Source: an uncultured Eubacteriales bacterium | GTDB taxonomy: Bacteria; Bacillota; Clostridia; Oscillospirales; Oscillospiraceae | DNA length: 64,000 nt | Assembly: GCA_900544295.1 (NCBI GenBank) | Contig: UQUO01000003.1 | Coordinates: 1-64,000, forward strand | Reading direction: 5' to 3' | Shown here: in pieces, positions 7,662 to 17,805 of the stretch | Layout: the number at the start of each line of letters is the position of its first letter | Numbering within the stretch: position 1 is the first letter of the stretch | Notes under the pieces: generated by a model | The model's input: the letters and a program-made list of their open reading frames with translations, nothing else | What the model was told of the DNA's origin: nothing | The model's database searches: none | Translations under genes and position numbers: made by a program

Positions 7662-9331
7662 TCTCTCTCCTCCTTTCTCGCGGCGGGCAGGCTTATCATC
7701 ACACAGGTGCCTCGCCCCTCCGCCGGCAGGAAGCGCAGGCCGTGCTCCGGCCCGTAGTGCAGGCGGAGAATGGCGTCCACATTCCGGAGCCCCAGATGCC
7801 GCCCACCATCCGCTCCGCCCTCACGGAAGCGGCGCAGGCTTTCCTCGGACATGCCGCAGCCGTCGTCACGAACGGTTATTATCAGCTCCTCATCCGCAAG
7901 CCGGGCCGTGACGACGATGCTCCCGCCCGAATCAGCGAAGCCATGGATGATGGAGTTTTCAACGATGGGCTGGAGCATGAGCTTCGGCACCAGCACATCC
8001 AGCGCCAAGTCCTCCACGTCCTTTACGAGCGCAAATCTCCCAGGGAAACGGATGCTCTGTATCTCGACGTAGCGGTCGAGCGTAGTCAGCTCCTCGCCGA
8101 GCGTCACAAATTCGCCGCCGGAGATGCTGCTGCGCAGGATGTCCGCGAGGTCGGCGGCGACGGTCGCGACCTCGGGGACCTTGTTTATCTTGCCCATCCA
8201 TTTGACGGTGTCGAGCGTGTTGTAGAGGAAGTGCGGATTCAGCTGGGCCTGCATCATGCGTATCTGTGCGTCGCTCAGTTCCTGGCGGCGGCGGACAGAC
8301 TCCTCCAGGTGTGCGCGCAGGCGCTCCACCATGCGGTTGAAGCGGCCGGCGAGCTGGCCAAGCTCGTCTGTCGAGCGCACCTCCAGCCGCGTGTCCAGCT
8401 TCCCCTCCTCGACGGCGCCCATGGCGGCGTTGAGCGCGCGCACAGGCTCAAAAAGCTGGCGGCTGATGCGCATCGAGACTGCTGCACACAGTGCAAGGCA
8501 AATGAGAATGGTCAGCGCCGAGACGATGTAGAGCAGGCGCATGACCCAGTCAGCCACGGGTTCCGGCTGCCTGTAGAGCAGCATGAAACCGGATACGGCG
8601 CTTTCCCGCACGTAAAACTCGCTTCCGCCGCCGTCGGAGAGGCTTTGTCCCGCCAGCAGCCGCTCCCTGAGCAGGGGGGCCAGGTCCTCGCCCCCGGCGT
8701 TGGCGGAGCGGTAAACGCAGTCCCAGTAGGGGTCGAGCAGCAGTATGCCACCGGAACCGGCGTAGGCGGAGAAGAGCTCGTCAAGCTGGACCGCCCCGAG
8801 ACTCATGACAGCATAACCCAGAGGCACATCGCCATCGAGCAGCGCCTTGGCAGCGAGCATATAGCCGCCGTCTCCCGAAAAGGCACAGCTGTCAGCCTGG
8901 GCAGCGGCGTTCAGCAGCCCCCAGTGTGTGCCGAGCTCGGCGGCGCTGCCCGTGCCGGTCGTAAACAGCAGCTCCCCCTGGGCGGAGTAGAGCGCGAAGT
9001 CCGCCTGCCCGCGCAGCCCGCTCGAGAGCGTGTAGAGCGCGTCGTAGACGCTCTGCGGCGGCTGGCTGCCCGGCTCGGAGAGCTCGGCGCACACAAGGCC
9101 GTCCCCAGCCAGATCGTGCAGGGTCTCCACGCCCTCGCCCAGCAGGGTGTCGAGCGCGCGAACGGCGCCGTCCAGCTCCGCCTGCGCCGCATCCCGGGCG
9201 TTCCCGGCCAGCGTGACCCTGAAGATGTTCAGCATCAGCAGCGTGGAAATGAGCAGCGGCACAACGCCTATGAGCAGGAAAGCCAAAAGCAGCTTGTTCC
9301 TGAAAGAGAGGTCACGAAGCCTTGCCCTCAT
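7655..9331 (-). CDS. Sensor histidine kinase (YesM-like)
   Basis: 558-residue membrane kinase. One transmembrane helix lies at about 15-38, an extracellular sensor domain of roughly 230 residues follows, a second helix lies near 265-290, then a HAMP segment, a His-kinase domain with the phospho-acceptor in LNPHFLYNTLDTVKW (about residue 366), and a C-terminal ATPase with PIVENSIIHGF, DDGCGM and HLGLRNV. This is the class that pairs with AraC-type regulators to control carbohydrate or organic-acid uptake genes. The start overlaps the preceding binding-protein gene by four bases (ATGA) and the end overlaps its regulator gene, so the three are one translational unit. The extracellular domain may receive the signal from that binding lipoprotein. 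Confidence 0.9.
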   Translation of the reverse strand: MRARLRDLSFRNKLLLAFLLIGVVPLLISTLLMLNIFRVTLAGNARDAAQAELDGAVRALDTLLGEGVETLHDLAGDGLVCAELSEPGSQPPQSVYDALYTLSSGLRGQADFALYSAQGELLFTTGTGSAAELGTHWGLLNAAAQADSCAFSGDGGYMLAAKALLDGDVPLGYAVMSLGAVQLDELFSAYAGSGGILLLDPYWDCVYRSANAGGEDLAPLLRERLLAGQSLSDGGGSEFYVRESAVSGFMLLYRQPEPVADWVMRLLYIVSALTILICLALCAAVSMRISRQLFEPVRALNAAMGAVEEGKLDTRLEVRSTDELGQLAGRFNRMVERLRAHLEESVRRRQELSDAQIRMMQAQLNPHFLYNTLDTVKWMGKINKVPEVATVAADLADILRSSISGGEFVTLGEELTTLDRYVEIQSIRFPGRFALVKDVEDLALDVLVPKLMLQPIVENSIIHGFADSGGSIVVTARLADEELIITVRDDGCGMSEESLRRFREGGADGGRHLGLRNVDAILRLHYGPEHGLRFLPAEGRGTCVMISLPAARKEEREC

Positions 9332-10338
9332 GCCGTCACCCCGCAGAGCTCCGTCCAGCGCCGGATGAACTCCTCCTTCAAGGCTCCGGCCCAGTGTACG
9401 TCGTAGTCGATGATGCCGAGCTCCGCCTCGCTCGGCAAATCTTCGGGCGCATGTACGTCTGTACGGACGCTGCGGCGGTGAAGGTCGGAGACCAGCAGCT
9501 CCTGCACGTCACGTCCGAGCACGAAGTCGAGGAAGGCGCGGGCGTTTTCCGCGTGCTTCGCGCCCTTTATTAGCGCGCAGCCGTCCGGCACGGCGCTGGT
9601 GCCCTCAGCGGGGTAGACTATGCCCAGCTCCGGCGAGCGCTGTTTGAGCGCAGTCTCCTCCAGCGTGACGCCGATGTAGCGGCTGCCGCTGCGCACGCTT
9701 TCCACAACGTCGCCGGAGTCCGGCAGGGCGCCGCCGTCGAGATTGTCAACAAGCGCTGCGAGGATGTCCCAGTCGTCGCCCTCGATGCAGGAGAAAAGGG
9801 TCAGCGCCGCCGTGTAGCTGGAGCCGGAGACGGTGGGGTCTGCGAAGGCGATGCGTCCCTTCCAGCGCGGGTCGAGCAGGTCCGCCCAGCCGGTCAGTTC
9901 GCCCTCTGAGACGAGGCGGGTGTTGTATATTAGCACCAGCGGCAGGCTGGAAAAGGGCGTCCACAGCCCCTCCTCGGAGAGGCCGACGCCGCGCAGGTTT
10001 TCCACGCCTTCGGGCGTGCAGGGCTCGAAGCAGTCCTCATAGGCCGCGAGGCTCTCGACTCCGCCGCCGAACATGAGGTCGCAGGCCGGCTGACCACCCT
10101 CAGCCTCCATGGCTATGCGTTCGAGCAGCTCACCCGAGCCGCCGGTGACGACCTCGACCCAGATCCCGGTCCGCTGCTGGAACTCCTTTATGATGGGTCC
10201 GTATACCTCCTCCTTGTGGGAGGTGTAGATGACAAGCCGCTCCTCCTCGCCGGGCGCAAAGGCGGAGACATCCGTCCCCTGGGCGCAGCCGGAGAGCAGC
10301 AGCAGGGCCATGAGCGCGAGGCAGAGCAGCCGTTTCAT
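9328..10338 (-). CDS. Extracellular binding lipoprotein linked to the two-component system
   Basis: 336-residue ABC-type solute-binding protein of the iron/organophosphate (FbpA/AfuA/PgtC-like) fold. It has a lipoprotein signal peptide ending in LLLLSGC (lipid attached at Cys18). Family blocks include LVIYTSHKEEVYGPIIKEF near the N-terminus, VVTGGSGELLERI, LVLIYNTRLV, GWADLLDPRWKGRIAF and the hinge region SYTAALTLF. It is encoded immediately upstream of, and overlapping, the sensor kinase rather than beside a permease. This resembles three-component systems in which a periplasmic or lipid-anchored binding protein presents the ligand to the kinase. It could equally be a second binding subunit for the transporter encoded upstream. 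Confidence 0.85.
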   Translation of the reverse strand: MKRLLCLALMALLLLSGCAQGTDVSAFAPGEEERLVIYTSHKEEVYGPIIKEFQQRTGIWVEVVTGGSGELLERIAMEAEGGQPACDLMFGGGVESLAAYEDCFEPCTPEGVENLRGVGLSEEGLWTPFSSLPLVLIYNTRLVSEGELTGWADLLDPRWKGRIAFADPTVSGSSYTAALTLFSCIEGDDWDILAALVDNLDGGALPDSGDVVESVRSGSRYIGVTLEETALKQRSPELGIVYPAEGTSAVPDGCALIKGAKHAENARAFLDFVLGRDVQELLVSDLHRRSVRTDVHAPEDLPSEAELGIIDYDVHWAGALKEEFIRRWTELCGVTA

Positions 10339-11133
10339 CTATATCTCACCCGTTTCGAGGAAGTTTTGGAGCACCAATTCCACGTTTTCGCATTGCAGGG
10401 GGAACTGCGCGCGCAGGTTCGGGTCGGAGGCGGCCATGATGTAGCCGCGCCCGGCGAGGGAGAGCATGGGCGCGTCGTTCCAGTTGTCGCCGAAGGCGGC
10501 GGTGTCCTCCAGAGCTATACCGAGGGCGGAGCAGAGGGTGCGCAGACCGAGGGCCTTGTCGGCAATCGTGAAATCCACCCAGTCCGGCCCGGCGGAGGCC
10601 ATGCTGAGAAGGCCGTCCCATTTGGGGCCGAGCGCGTGCCGCGTCGGGCTCGTGCCCTCCGGGCAGTAGGCCGCGAGCTTGATGACGTCCTCGGGCATGT
10701 CCTCGGGCCTGGCGAGCACGCCGACGTTGTTGCCCTTGTTCGTGCGCATGTATTCTTCAAACTCCGGGTCCCCGGCGAGGACGTAGGTCGTGTTCGCGCC
10801 GGAGATGAGGGGCCTGCCGCCGGGCAGGGCGGCAATGTCGTGTATGAGCTCCAGCGCCATGCTGCGCTCCATGACCGTCTTGCCCAGAACAGGCGCGCTG
10901 TCCTCAGGCCCGGGGCCGTAGAGGATGGCGCCGTTTTCACAGAGATAGGTCAGCTCGTCGCAGACCGGCGCGAAGAGCGCGCGCAGGGAGTGGTATTGGC
11001 GCCCGGAGGCCGGGCAGAAGATGACCCCGCGCTCCCTCAGCCGCCGGATGAGCGAGAAAAGCTCCGCGTCCAGTTCCGTTTTACCGTAGGGCAGCAGCGT
11101 GCCGTCGATGTCACTTACAATGAGTTTTATCAT
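10339..11133 (-). CDS. HAD-superfamily hydrolase (Cof type)
   Basis: 264-residue phosphatase of the HAD IIB/Cof class. The nucleophile and acid are Asp8 and Asp10 in LIVSDIDGTLLPYG, the Cof cap domain lies in the middle, and motif IV is AFGDNWNDAPML. I chose ATG 11133 because GGTGGGAG stands directly upstream; the longer open frame runs back into a terminator. The stop abuts the start of the binding lipoprotein gene. It lies between the transporter and sensor genes, so a phosphorylated catabolic intermediate is a plausible substrate, but this family is promiscuous and the substrate is not deducible. Confidence 0.85.
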   Translation of the reverse strand: MIKLIVSDIDGTLLPYGKTELDAELFSLIRRLRERGVIFCPASGRQYHSLRALFAPVCDELTYLCENGAILYGPGPEDSAPVLGKTVMERSMALELIHDIAALPGGRPLISGANTTYVLAGDPEFEEYMRTNKGNNVGVLARPEDMPEDVIKLAAYCPEGTSPTRHALGPKWDGLLSMASAGPDWVDFTIADKALGLRTLCSALGIALEDTAAFGDNWNDAPMLSLAGRGYIMAASDPNLRAQFPLQCENVELVLQNFLETGEI

Positions 11134-11140
11134 AGCTCCC

Positions 11141-11184
11141 ACCAAAATATAAAAATGCGGCGGAGGCGAAAGCCCCCGCCGCAT
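11141..11184 (-). terminator. Terminator/attenuator after the ABC transporter operon
   Basis: A GC stem (11155-11167 with 11172-11184, one bulge) around a GAAA loop is followed on the minus strand by a TTTTATATTTT run. It lies 10 bases past the ATPase stop and about 20 bases before the HAD gene, so read-through would be needed to reach the sensor genes. Confidence 0.8.
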
Positions 11185-11193
11185 CTCACGCGG

Positions 11194-12840
<1,647 letters not shown>

Positions 12841-12843
12841 GGT

Positions 12844-14670
12844 TTAACCTCCTATCCCTTTGTCCAGACTGGCGCCGGTCACCTTGTTGACGAGGGTGTT
12901 GCAGACCAGAATGGTGATTATGAGTATCAGATTTATGCCGCTGGAGAAGGCGTAGAGGCCCATCTCGTCGAAGTAGTCGAGCGTGGTCGAGAGTATGAAG
13001 CCCTGGACGCAGAGCAGCATGAAGAGGGAGAGCTCTCGCAGGCAGGTCATGAAGGGCAGCATGTAGCCGCTGATGATGGAGGACTTCTGGATGGGGATGA
13101 TGATGCGCGTCATGCGTTTCACCCAGGGTACGTCCTGTATGATGGCGGCCTCCTCGATTTCGCCCGAGAGCTGCAGCATGGAGTTGAGCGAGCTGCGGGA
13201 AGCGAAGGGTATGTACTTCACGGTGCCGGCGATGATGAGCAGGGTGTAGGTGTTGAAGAGATTCAGGTGCTGGTTCGAGAAGAGGATGAAGAACGCCGCG
13301 CCGACCGCAAGGGAGGGCATGAGGTAGGGCAGGAAGGCAACGGAGTTCACGTAGTTGGCCCATTTACTTCGGCGCTTTTTGGCCACGGCGTAGCCGATCA
13401 TCGTGCCGATGGTACCGGCGAGCAGGGCACAGCATACCGACACGAGTATGGTGCCCTTGAAGGCAGACCAGATGGTTTGGTTGTATAGGATGCCTTTCTG
13501 GCCGTACATGCCGTTCTCGGTGATGTTTTCGCTGGTCGTCCACCACTTTGTCGTGAGGTTCGAGGCGTCGCCTGTGTAGAGGAAGCTGTAGTCGCCGGGG
13601 TTCGGCAGGAAGGTCTCGAAGGCAAAGGAGACGATGGGGAAGATGCTGGTGAAGAAGGTGAGGACGACGAGGATGAGCGCGATAATGAAGCGCCCGAGCT
13701 TGCCGAGGTTAATTTTCGAGCTCTGGCCGGACTTGCCGGTGACGGTGGTGTAGCTCTTGCGGCTGCGCAGGGACATCTGGTTCATGAGCATGATGACGAT
13801 GCCGAAGATCATCATGATAATGGCGAGTATGCTGGCCTCGCCGGTGTATCGAGAGTTCAGGGAGACGTACTTGGTGGAGAGGGTCGTGAGGCCCAGGTAA
13901 TGCGGCACGGGGTAGGAGCCCATCGCGCTGGAGAACACCAGCAGCACCGTAGAGAGGATGGCGGGCTTCACCATGGGCAGCGTGACCCTGAACATGGTTT
14001 TCCACTTGGGCGTGTCGAGAATGGTGGCGGCTTCCTCAAGGTTGGCGTCCATGTTGCGGAAAATGCCGCCGACGAGGATGTAGGCGAAGGCGGAGTAGTG
14101 CAGGCCGAGGACGATGACGCTCGGGAACAGGCCCTTGCACCACCACATGGGCATCTGAACGCCCAGCGTCGCGGCGAGCAGGCCGTTGGAGGTGCCGGTG
14201 ACGGCGTTGGAGTTGAAGACGTTCTGCCAGACGACGGCGAGCGTCCACTGGGGCATGATGTAGGGGAAGATGAAGATGGCGCTGAGGTATTTCTTCCACG
14301 CGAGATTGGAGCGCGTGATGAGGAAGGCGAAGAGCCCGCCGTAGATGACCGCCACGAGGCAGCTGCCTACAGACAGGAGTATCGTGTTCCACAGCGGCGT
14401 CCAGAGGTTGGTCTTTGCGACGTTGCTGGTAAAGAGGTCTATGTAGTTGACTATGGTATAGCCCTCGCTCTTGCCGGTGAGGTGCGCGTCTATGGTGCCG
14501 GGGTGGATTTTAAAGGTGTCCTGCACAATGGCCACAATGGGCGCCACGGTGGTGACGGTCAGGATGATGCCCAGGAGCAGGAGTATGACGTTGTGCGGCT
14601 TTGAGAAGAAGGTGCGGAGCCTGTTAAAAACGGCGCCCGCGCCGCTCTGTACCGGAATCGACTGGTTCAT
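12844..14670 (-). CDS. ABC transporter permease with two fused membrane domains
   Basis: 608-residue permease carrying two complete binding-protein-dependent transport domains in one chain, as in FbpB/ferric-type and phosphonate-type importers. The first domain spans about residues 70-300 and the second about 380-600, each with around six membrane helices; the EAA coupling loops read LEEAATILDTPKWKTMFRV and IEEAAIIQDVPWVKRMTRI. The start has GGAGAG seven bases ahead. The substrate cannot be read from the sequence; iron, organophosphate, polyamine and small organic acids are all known for this class. The aconitase X genes downstream favour an acid. Confidence 0.9.
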   Translation of the reverse strand: MNQSIPVQSGAGAVFNRLRTFFSKPHNVILLLLGIILTVTTVAPIVAIVQDTFKIHPGTIDAHLTGKSEGYTIVNYIDLFTSNVAKTNLWTPLWNTILLSVGSCLVAVIYGGLFAFLITRSNLAWKKYLSAIFIFPYIMPQWTLAVVWQNVFNSNAVTGTSNGLLAATLGVQMPMWWCKGLFPSVIVLGLHYSAFAYILVGGIFRNMDANLEEAATILDTPKWKTMFRVTLPMVKPAILSTVLLVFSSAMGSYPVPHYLGLTTLSTKYVSLNSRYTGEASILAIIMMIFGIVIMLMNQMSLRSRKSYTTVTGKSGQSSKINLGKLGRFIIALILVVLTFFTSIFPIVSFAFETFLPNPGDYSFLYTGDASNLTTKWWTTSENITENGMYGQKGILYNQTIWSAFKGTILVSVCCALLAGTIGTMIGYAVAKKRRSKWANYVNSVAFLPYLMPSLAVGAAFFILFSNQHLNLFNTYTLLIIAGTVKYIPFASRSSLNSMLQLSGEIEEAAIIQDVPWVKRMTRIIIPIQKSSIISGYMLPFMTCLRELSLFMLLCVQGFILSTTLDYFDEMGLYAFSSGINLILIITILVCNTLVNKVTGASLDKGIGG

Positions 14671-14700
14671 GCTGCTCTCCTTCCTTTCCGAAGGTCAGGG

Positions 14701-14745
14701 TTTTCTAAAAAGCGTCCCCGGACGCGGATACCATCCGGGGACGCT
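14701..14745 (-). terminator. Intercistronic hairpin between binding protein and permease
   Basis: A 12-bp stem (14711-14722 with 14734-14745) lies between the two genes and is followed on the minus strand by TTTTAGAAAA. It probably acts as a partial terminator or RNA stabiliser that keeps binding-protein mRNA in excess over permease mRNA. Confidence 0.65.
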
Positions 14746-14767
14746 AAGATGCTTAAGACTTGCCGGT

Positions 14768-16168
14768 TCAGCTGACGGAGTATTTGTCGAGGGTCTCGAT
14801 CCAGCTGCCGACGGTGAAGGAGACGGAGGCGCAGTACTCGGGGTCCTCAAGCACGAGCTTGCCGTCGGTGGTCCACCAGTCGTAGCCGGCGTCGTTGAGG
14901 GCGGCGAACTCGACGGTGGTGCCGTCCTCGGCCATGCCGCCGGTCTGGTGCTGGAATATCTCCTCGTTCTCAGCGGCGACATTGGGGTTGGAGGAGTAGC
15001 CGCCGATGTCCTTGCCCCAGGCGGAGAAGCCGTCGGCGGTGCAGGTCATGTAGGCGATGAAGGCGCAGGCGGTCCAGGGCAGGGGGCTGTTCTCGGTGAC
15101 GAAGAGGTAGTGGCAGTAGCCGTAGCCGCCGATACCGGTGTAGCCGTCGTTGTAGGCAGCGATGGTGATGTTGTTCTTGGAGACGGAGGCGGACTCCTCA
15201 ACGGAGCGGAGCTTGGAGTAGACGAGCAGGCCGAACTGGTCGGTCGCGGAGGCATCGACGAGAGTGTTGCAGATGGGGCCGTCGTCGGTCTGGGCGTTGT
15301 AGCTGCCGACCCAGAGCTTGATCCAGGCGAGGGCGTACTTGCCGTTCTCACCGAGGCCGAGGTCAGCCGCGTCGGCGGCCATGGCGTCGATGGTGGGCTG
15401 GAAGTAAGCCTGCTCCTCGGCGGAGAGGGCGTCGAAGGCCTCCTTGAGCCAGGCGGAGTAGGTGTCGCTCGTCAGCATGTAGAGGAAGTTCTTGCCGACG
15501 ACCTCAGAGTCAATGTCCATGAAGAGGCCGTGCTCGCCCTCAGCGACGAAGTCCCAGCAGTTGTCGTAGGTCTTGGAGCCGGTGTTGTTGAACATGAAGA
15601 CCTTGTTCAGGGTCTGGAGGGGCAGGTATCCGTCGTAGTCGGCGGCGGTGGTGCCGTTGGCCTCGGCCCAATCCTTCGGGATGAAGGTGTCGAGGATGCC
15701 GGTCTGGACCATCTTGCTCTCGATCTGGTTGCCGTCCTGGATGAGCGTCATGGCAAAGGTGCCGACGTCCTTCAGGGAATCAGCGGTCAGCTGGTCGAAG
15801 ATCTTGTTGTTCTTCGGCTGCTGCCAGTCGTACTCAAGGGTGTAGTTCGGGTCAATGCTCTGGAGGTACTCGATGAAGAGCGGGAGCGCGGTCTTGCCGC
15901 GGCTGGAGTTGCCGACGCCGAAGAAGGTCGCGCCGTTGGACTCCTCGATGGCCTTTGCGGCCAGCTCCTCAAGCGTCATGGTCTCAGCCTCGGCGATTAT
16001 CTGCTGAGTGGCCGTGAGCTCAACTTCCGGCGTGTCCTCTGCGGGGGGCGCGCTGGCGTCGCCGTCGGCGGCGGGCGGGTTGGAGGCGGGGGCGGGCTCG
16101 CTGCCGCAGCCGGCCAGCAGGCCGACCAGCATCATGGCTACGAGCAGAAGAGACAGCAGTTTTTTCAA
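14768..16168 (-). CDS. Extracellular solute-binding lipoprotein of the ABC transporter
   Basis: 466-residue binding protein with a lipoprotein signal (KKLLSLLLVAMMLVGLLAGC, lipid at about Cys21) followed by an Ala/Pro/Glu-rich tether. The mature part resembles family 1/6 binding proteins for small organic or phosphorylated solutes. The start codon is TTG 16168, supported by AAAGGAGGAAAC seven bases upstream. It is the first gene of the importer operon. It is distinct in sequence from the lipoprotein beside the kinase, so the locus carries two different binding proteins. Confidence 0.88.
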   Translation of the reverse strand: MKKLLSLLLVAMMLVGLLAGCGSEPAPASNPPAADGDASAPPAEDTPEVELTATQQIIAEAETMTLEELAAKAIEESNGATFFGVGNSSRGKTALPLFIEYLQSIDPNYTLEYDWQQPKNNKIFDQLTADSLKDVGTFAMTLIQDGNQIESKMVQTGILDTFIPKDWAEANGTTAADYDGYLPLQTLNKVFMFNNTGSKTYDNCWDFVAEGEHGLFMDIDSEVVGKNFLYMLTSDTYSAWLKEAFDALSAEEQAYFQPTIDAMAADAADLGLGENGKYALAWIKLWVGSYNAQTDDGPICNTLVDASATDQFGLLVYSKLRSVEESASVSKNNITIAAYNDGYTGIGGYGYCHYLFVTENSPLPWTACAFIAYMTCTADGFSAWGKDIGGYSSNPNVAAENEEIFQHQTGGMAEDGTTVEFAALNDAGYDWWTTDGKLVLEDPEYCASVSFTVGSWIETLDKYSVS

Positions 16169-16330
16169 GATGTTTCCTCCTTTATTTCATAGTGTACCAA
16201 TCACCGGGGCGCAGCCGTCGAAATCCACAAAGGCCGACGCCGGGCACCCGGACTTTCTGCCTATATTCTACAAAACTTTTCCGCGCTCTACCACCGAGAA
16301 TCCTGCGATTTTTTTGAAATTTGTGACATA

Positions 16331-16370
16331 TGTAAAAACACCCCCGCGTCTGAGGACACGGGGGTGTAAA
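16331..16370 (-). terminator. Terminator of the inositol monophosphatase gene
   Basis: A GC stem (16338-16349 with 16356-16367) is followed on the minus strand by TTTTTACATATG, just after the phosphatase stop. The roughly 160 bases between it and the binding-protein start hold no clear consensus promoter that I can identify. Confidence 0.8.
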
Positions 16371-16379
16371 AATTGCCGA

Positions 16380-17174
16380 TCAAATATTGTGCAATGCTTC
16401 CAAAAGCTCTTTTGCGAGCAGTCCGTTGGAGGCGGCGATGTCCGAGGGGGAAAACATGTCCGGGGAGGCGCCCGCAAGGTCGGTCACAACACCGCCGGCT
16501 TCGCGGAGTATCAGGAGCCCCGCGGCGTAGTCCCAGGCGTTCAGGCGGCATTCGGCGTAGGCGTCGAACCTGCCGCAGGCCACCCAGCAGAAGTCCAGCG
16601 AGGCCGCTCCGAAGCGGCGTATGTCTATGCAGCGGTCGAAGAGCGCGCGCATGAGGGCGAAGTTTCTGTCTCCCAATTGCCTGAAGGCAGGGTTGGTGCC
16701 GACGGCGACCAGACTCTCAGAGAGCGTCTCCGTGCGGCTGACGCATATCTCGTGTCCGTTCAGCTTTGCGCCGCAGCCGGCTATGGCGGTAAAGCACTCG
16801 TCGGAGTCGGGGTTGAATACAATGCCGAGCAGCGGCTGCCCGTCTGAGATAAGCGCCAGAGAGACGGCGCTTTGCCTCAGCCTGTGTATAAAATTGGTCG
16901 TCCCGTCCACGGGGTCGAGGACCCAGACAAGGCCGGAGGTGTCCAGCCCGGAGTTGTCCTGCTCCTCGCCCATGAACCGGGCATCCGGCAGTATTTCGGC
17001 CAGACGCCGGCACAGGAGTTCCTGTATGCCGGTATCGACCTCGGTCACATAGTCGGTCTTGTTTTTGTGATGTATGTGTCCGGCGAGCTCGCGGTCATTG
17101 AACAGCAGCCCGGCTTCGCGCACGGCCAGCTCAGCCTCGGAGAGCAGGGCGGCGATATCCATTTCCAGTGCCAT
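16380..17174 (-). CDS. Inositol monophosphatase family protein
   Basis: 264-residue Mg2+-dependent, Li+-sensitive-type phosphomonoesterase (IMPase/SuhB fold). The metal site is complete: GEE (Glu70/71 in FMGEEQDN), DPVDGTTNF (Asp87, Asp90) and the C-terminal NAWDYAAGLLI Asp. Likely substrates are inositol phosphate, fructose-1,6-bisphosphate or a related sugar phosphate; the family does not separate these by motif. The ATG has GCGGAGG seven bases upstream and a near-perfect promoter ahead. It is a single-gene unit. Confidence 0.9.
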   Translation of the reverse strand: MALEMDIAALLSEAELAVREAGLLFNDRELAGHIHHKNKTDYVTEVDTGIQELLCRRLAEILPDARFMGEEQDNSGLDTSGLVWVLDPVDGTTNFIHRLRQSAVSLALISDGQPLLGIVFNPDSDECFTAIAGCGAKLNGHEICVSRTETLSESLVAVGTNPAFRQLGDRNFALMRALFDRCIDIRRFGAASLDFCWVACGRFDAYAECRLNAWDYAAGLLILREAGGVVTDLAGASPDMFSPSDIAASNGLLAKELLEALHNI

Positions 17175-17206
17175 AATGCGCCTCCGCAGTTTAAATTTGC
17201 GCCTAC

Positions 17207-17234
17207 ATTATACCAGCTTTGCGCCGGCTGTCAA
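17207..17234 (-). promoter_or_regulatory. Promoter of the inositol monophosphatase gene
   Basis: On the minus strand TTGACA (17234-17229) and TATAAT (17212-17207) are both perfect hexamers, separated by 16 bases, about 35 bases ahead of the start codon. Confidence 0.8.
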
Positions 17235-17236
17235 AG

Positions 17237-17275
17237 GCCGTAAATAAATTCCCGCCATTTGCGGCAAAATAGCCG
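17237..17275 (+). promoter_or_regulatory. Possible SigG/SigF-like promoter of spoVAC
   Basis: An AAATA element near 17242 and CAAAATA near 17264 loosely resemble forespore sigma promoters, with a spacer slightly longer than usual. It is offered because spoVA genes are SigG-controlled in Bacillus; the sequence match alone is weak. Confidence 0.25.
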
Positions 17276-17290
17276 TGGGAGTTGATAAAT

Positions 17291-17731
17291 ATGTCCGAAA
17301 TGACAAATCAGCAGTATGCGGAATACGTGAAGCGCAAGTCCCCGGCGTCGCCAATCTGGGGCGACCTGCTGCGTGCGTTTCTCATAGGCGGGGCCATCTG
17401 CGCGCTGGGCCAGGTGATAACGGAGCTGTGGGTCCTGGTCGGGCTGGAGGAGGCGGAGGCGGGGACGGCCTGTTCCATGAGCCTGGTGTTCCTCGGCGCG
17501 CTCTTCACGGGCCTCGGCGTGTACGACGACGCCGCCAAGCTCGGCGGAGCCGGCACGCTGGTGCCGATAACGGGCTTTGCCAACGCCGTGGTCTCGCCGG
17601 CTCTTGAGTTCAAGAGCGAGGGCTTCATAACCGGCACCGCCGCCAAAATGTTCATCATCGCCGGCCCTGTAATAGTTTTCGGCACCTGCGCCAGCATAAT
17701 CTACGGCCTCATCCTCTGCCTGATAGGCTGA
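17291..17731 (+). CDS. spoVAC: Stage V sporulation protein AC
   Basis: 146-residue integral membrane protein of the spore inner membrane. In Bacillus, SpoVAC is part of the channel that moves dipicolinic acid into the forespore and out during germination, and it behaves as a mechanosensitive channel. Family blocks are AFLIGGAICALGQ, GLGVYDDAAKLGGAGTLVPITGFANAVVSPALEFKSEG (read in two pieces) and MFIIAGPVIVFG. I chose ATG 17291 because GTGGGAG precedes it by nine bases; TTG 17282 is the alternative. It stands alone: no spoVAD or spoVAE is adjacent, so either they lie elsewhere or this is an extra copy. Confidence 0.93.
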   Translation: MSEMTNQQYAEYVKRKSPASPIWGDLLRAFLIGGAICALGQVITELWVLVGLEEAEAGTACSMSLVFLGALFTGLGVYDDAAKLGGAGTLVPITGFANAVVSPALEFKSEGFITGTAAKMFIIAGPVIVFGTCASIIYGLILCLIG

Positions 17732-17743
17732 GCCAACTGCCCC

Positions 17744-17772
17744 TTTTCAAAAGTCCGAGGCTGTTGTATACT
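17744..17772 (+). promoter_or_regulatory. Promoter of the GH13 gene
   Basis: TTTTCA (17744-17749) and a perfect extended TATACT (17767-17772) are 17 bases apart, about 33 bases ahead of the start codon. Confidence 0.65.
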
Positions 17773-17805
17773 TCTGGTGCAGCCTTATGAAAGGACATCT
17801 AGGAT

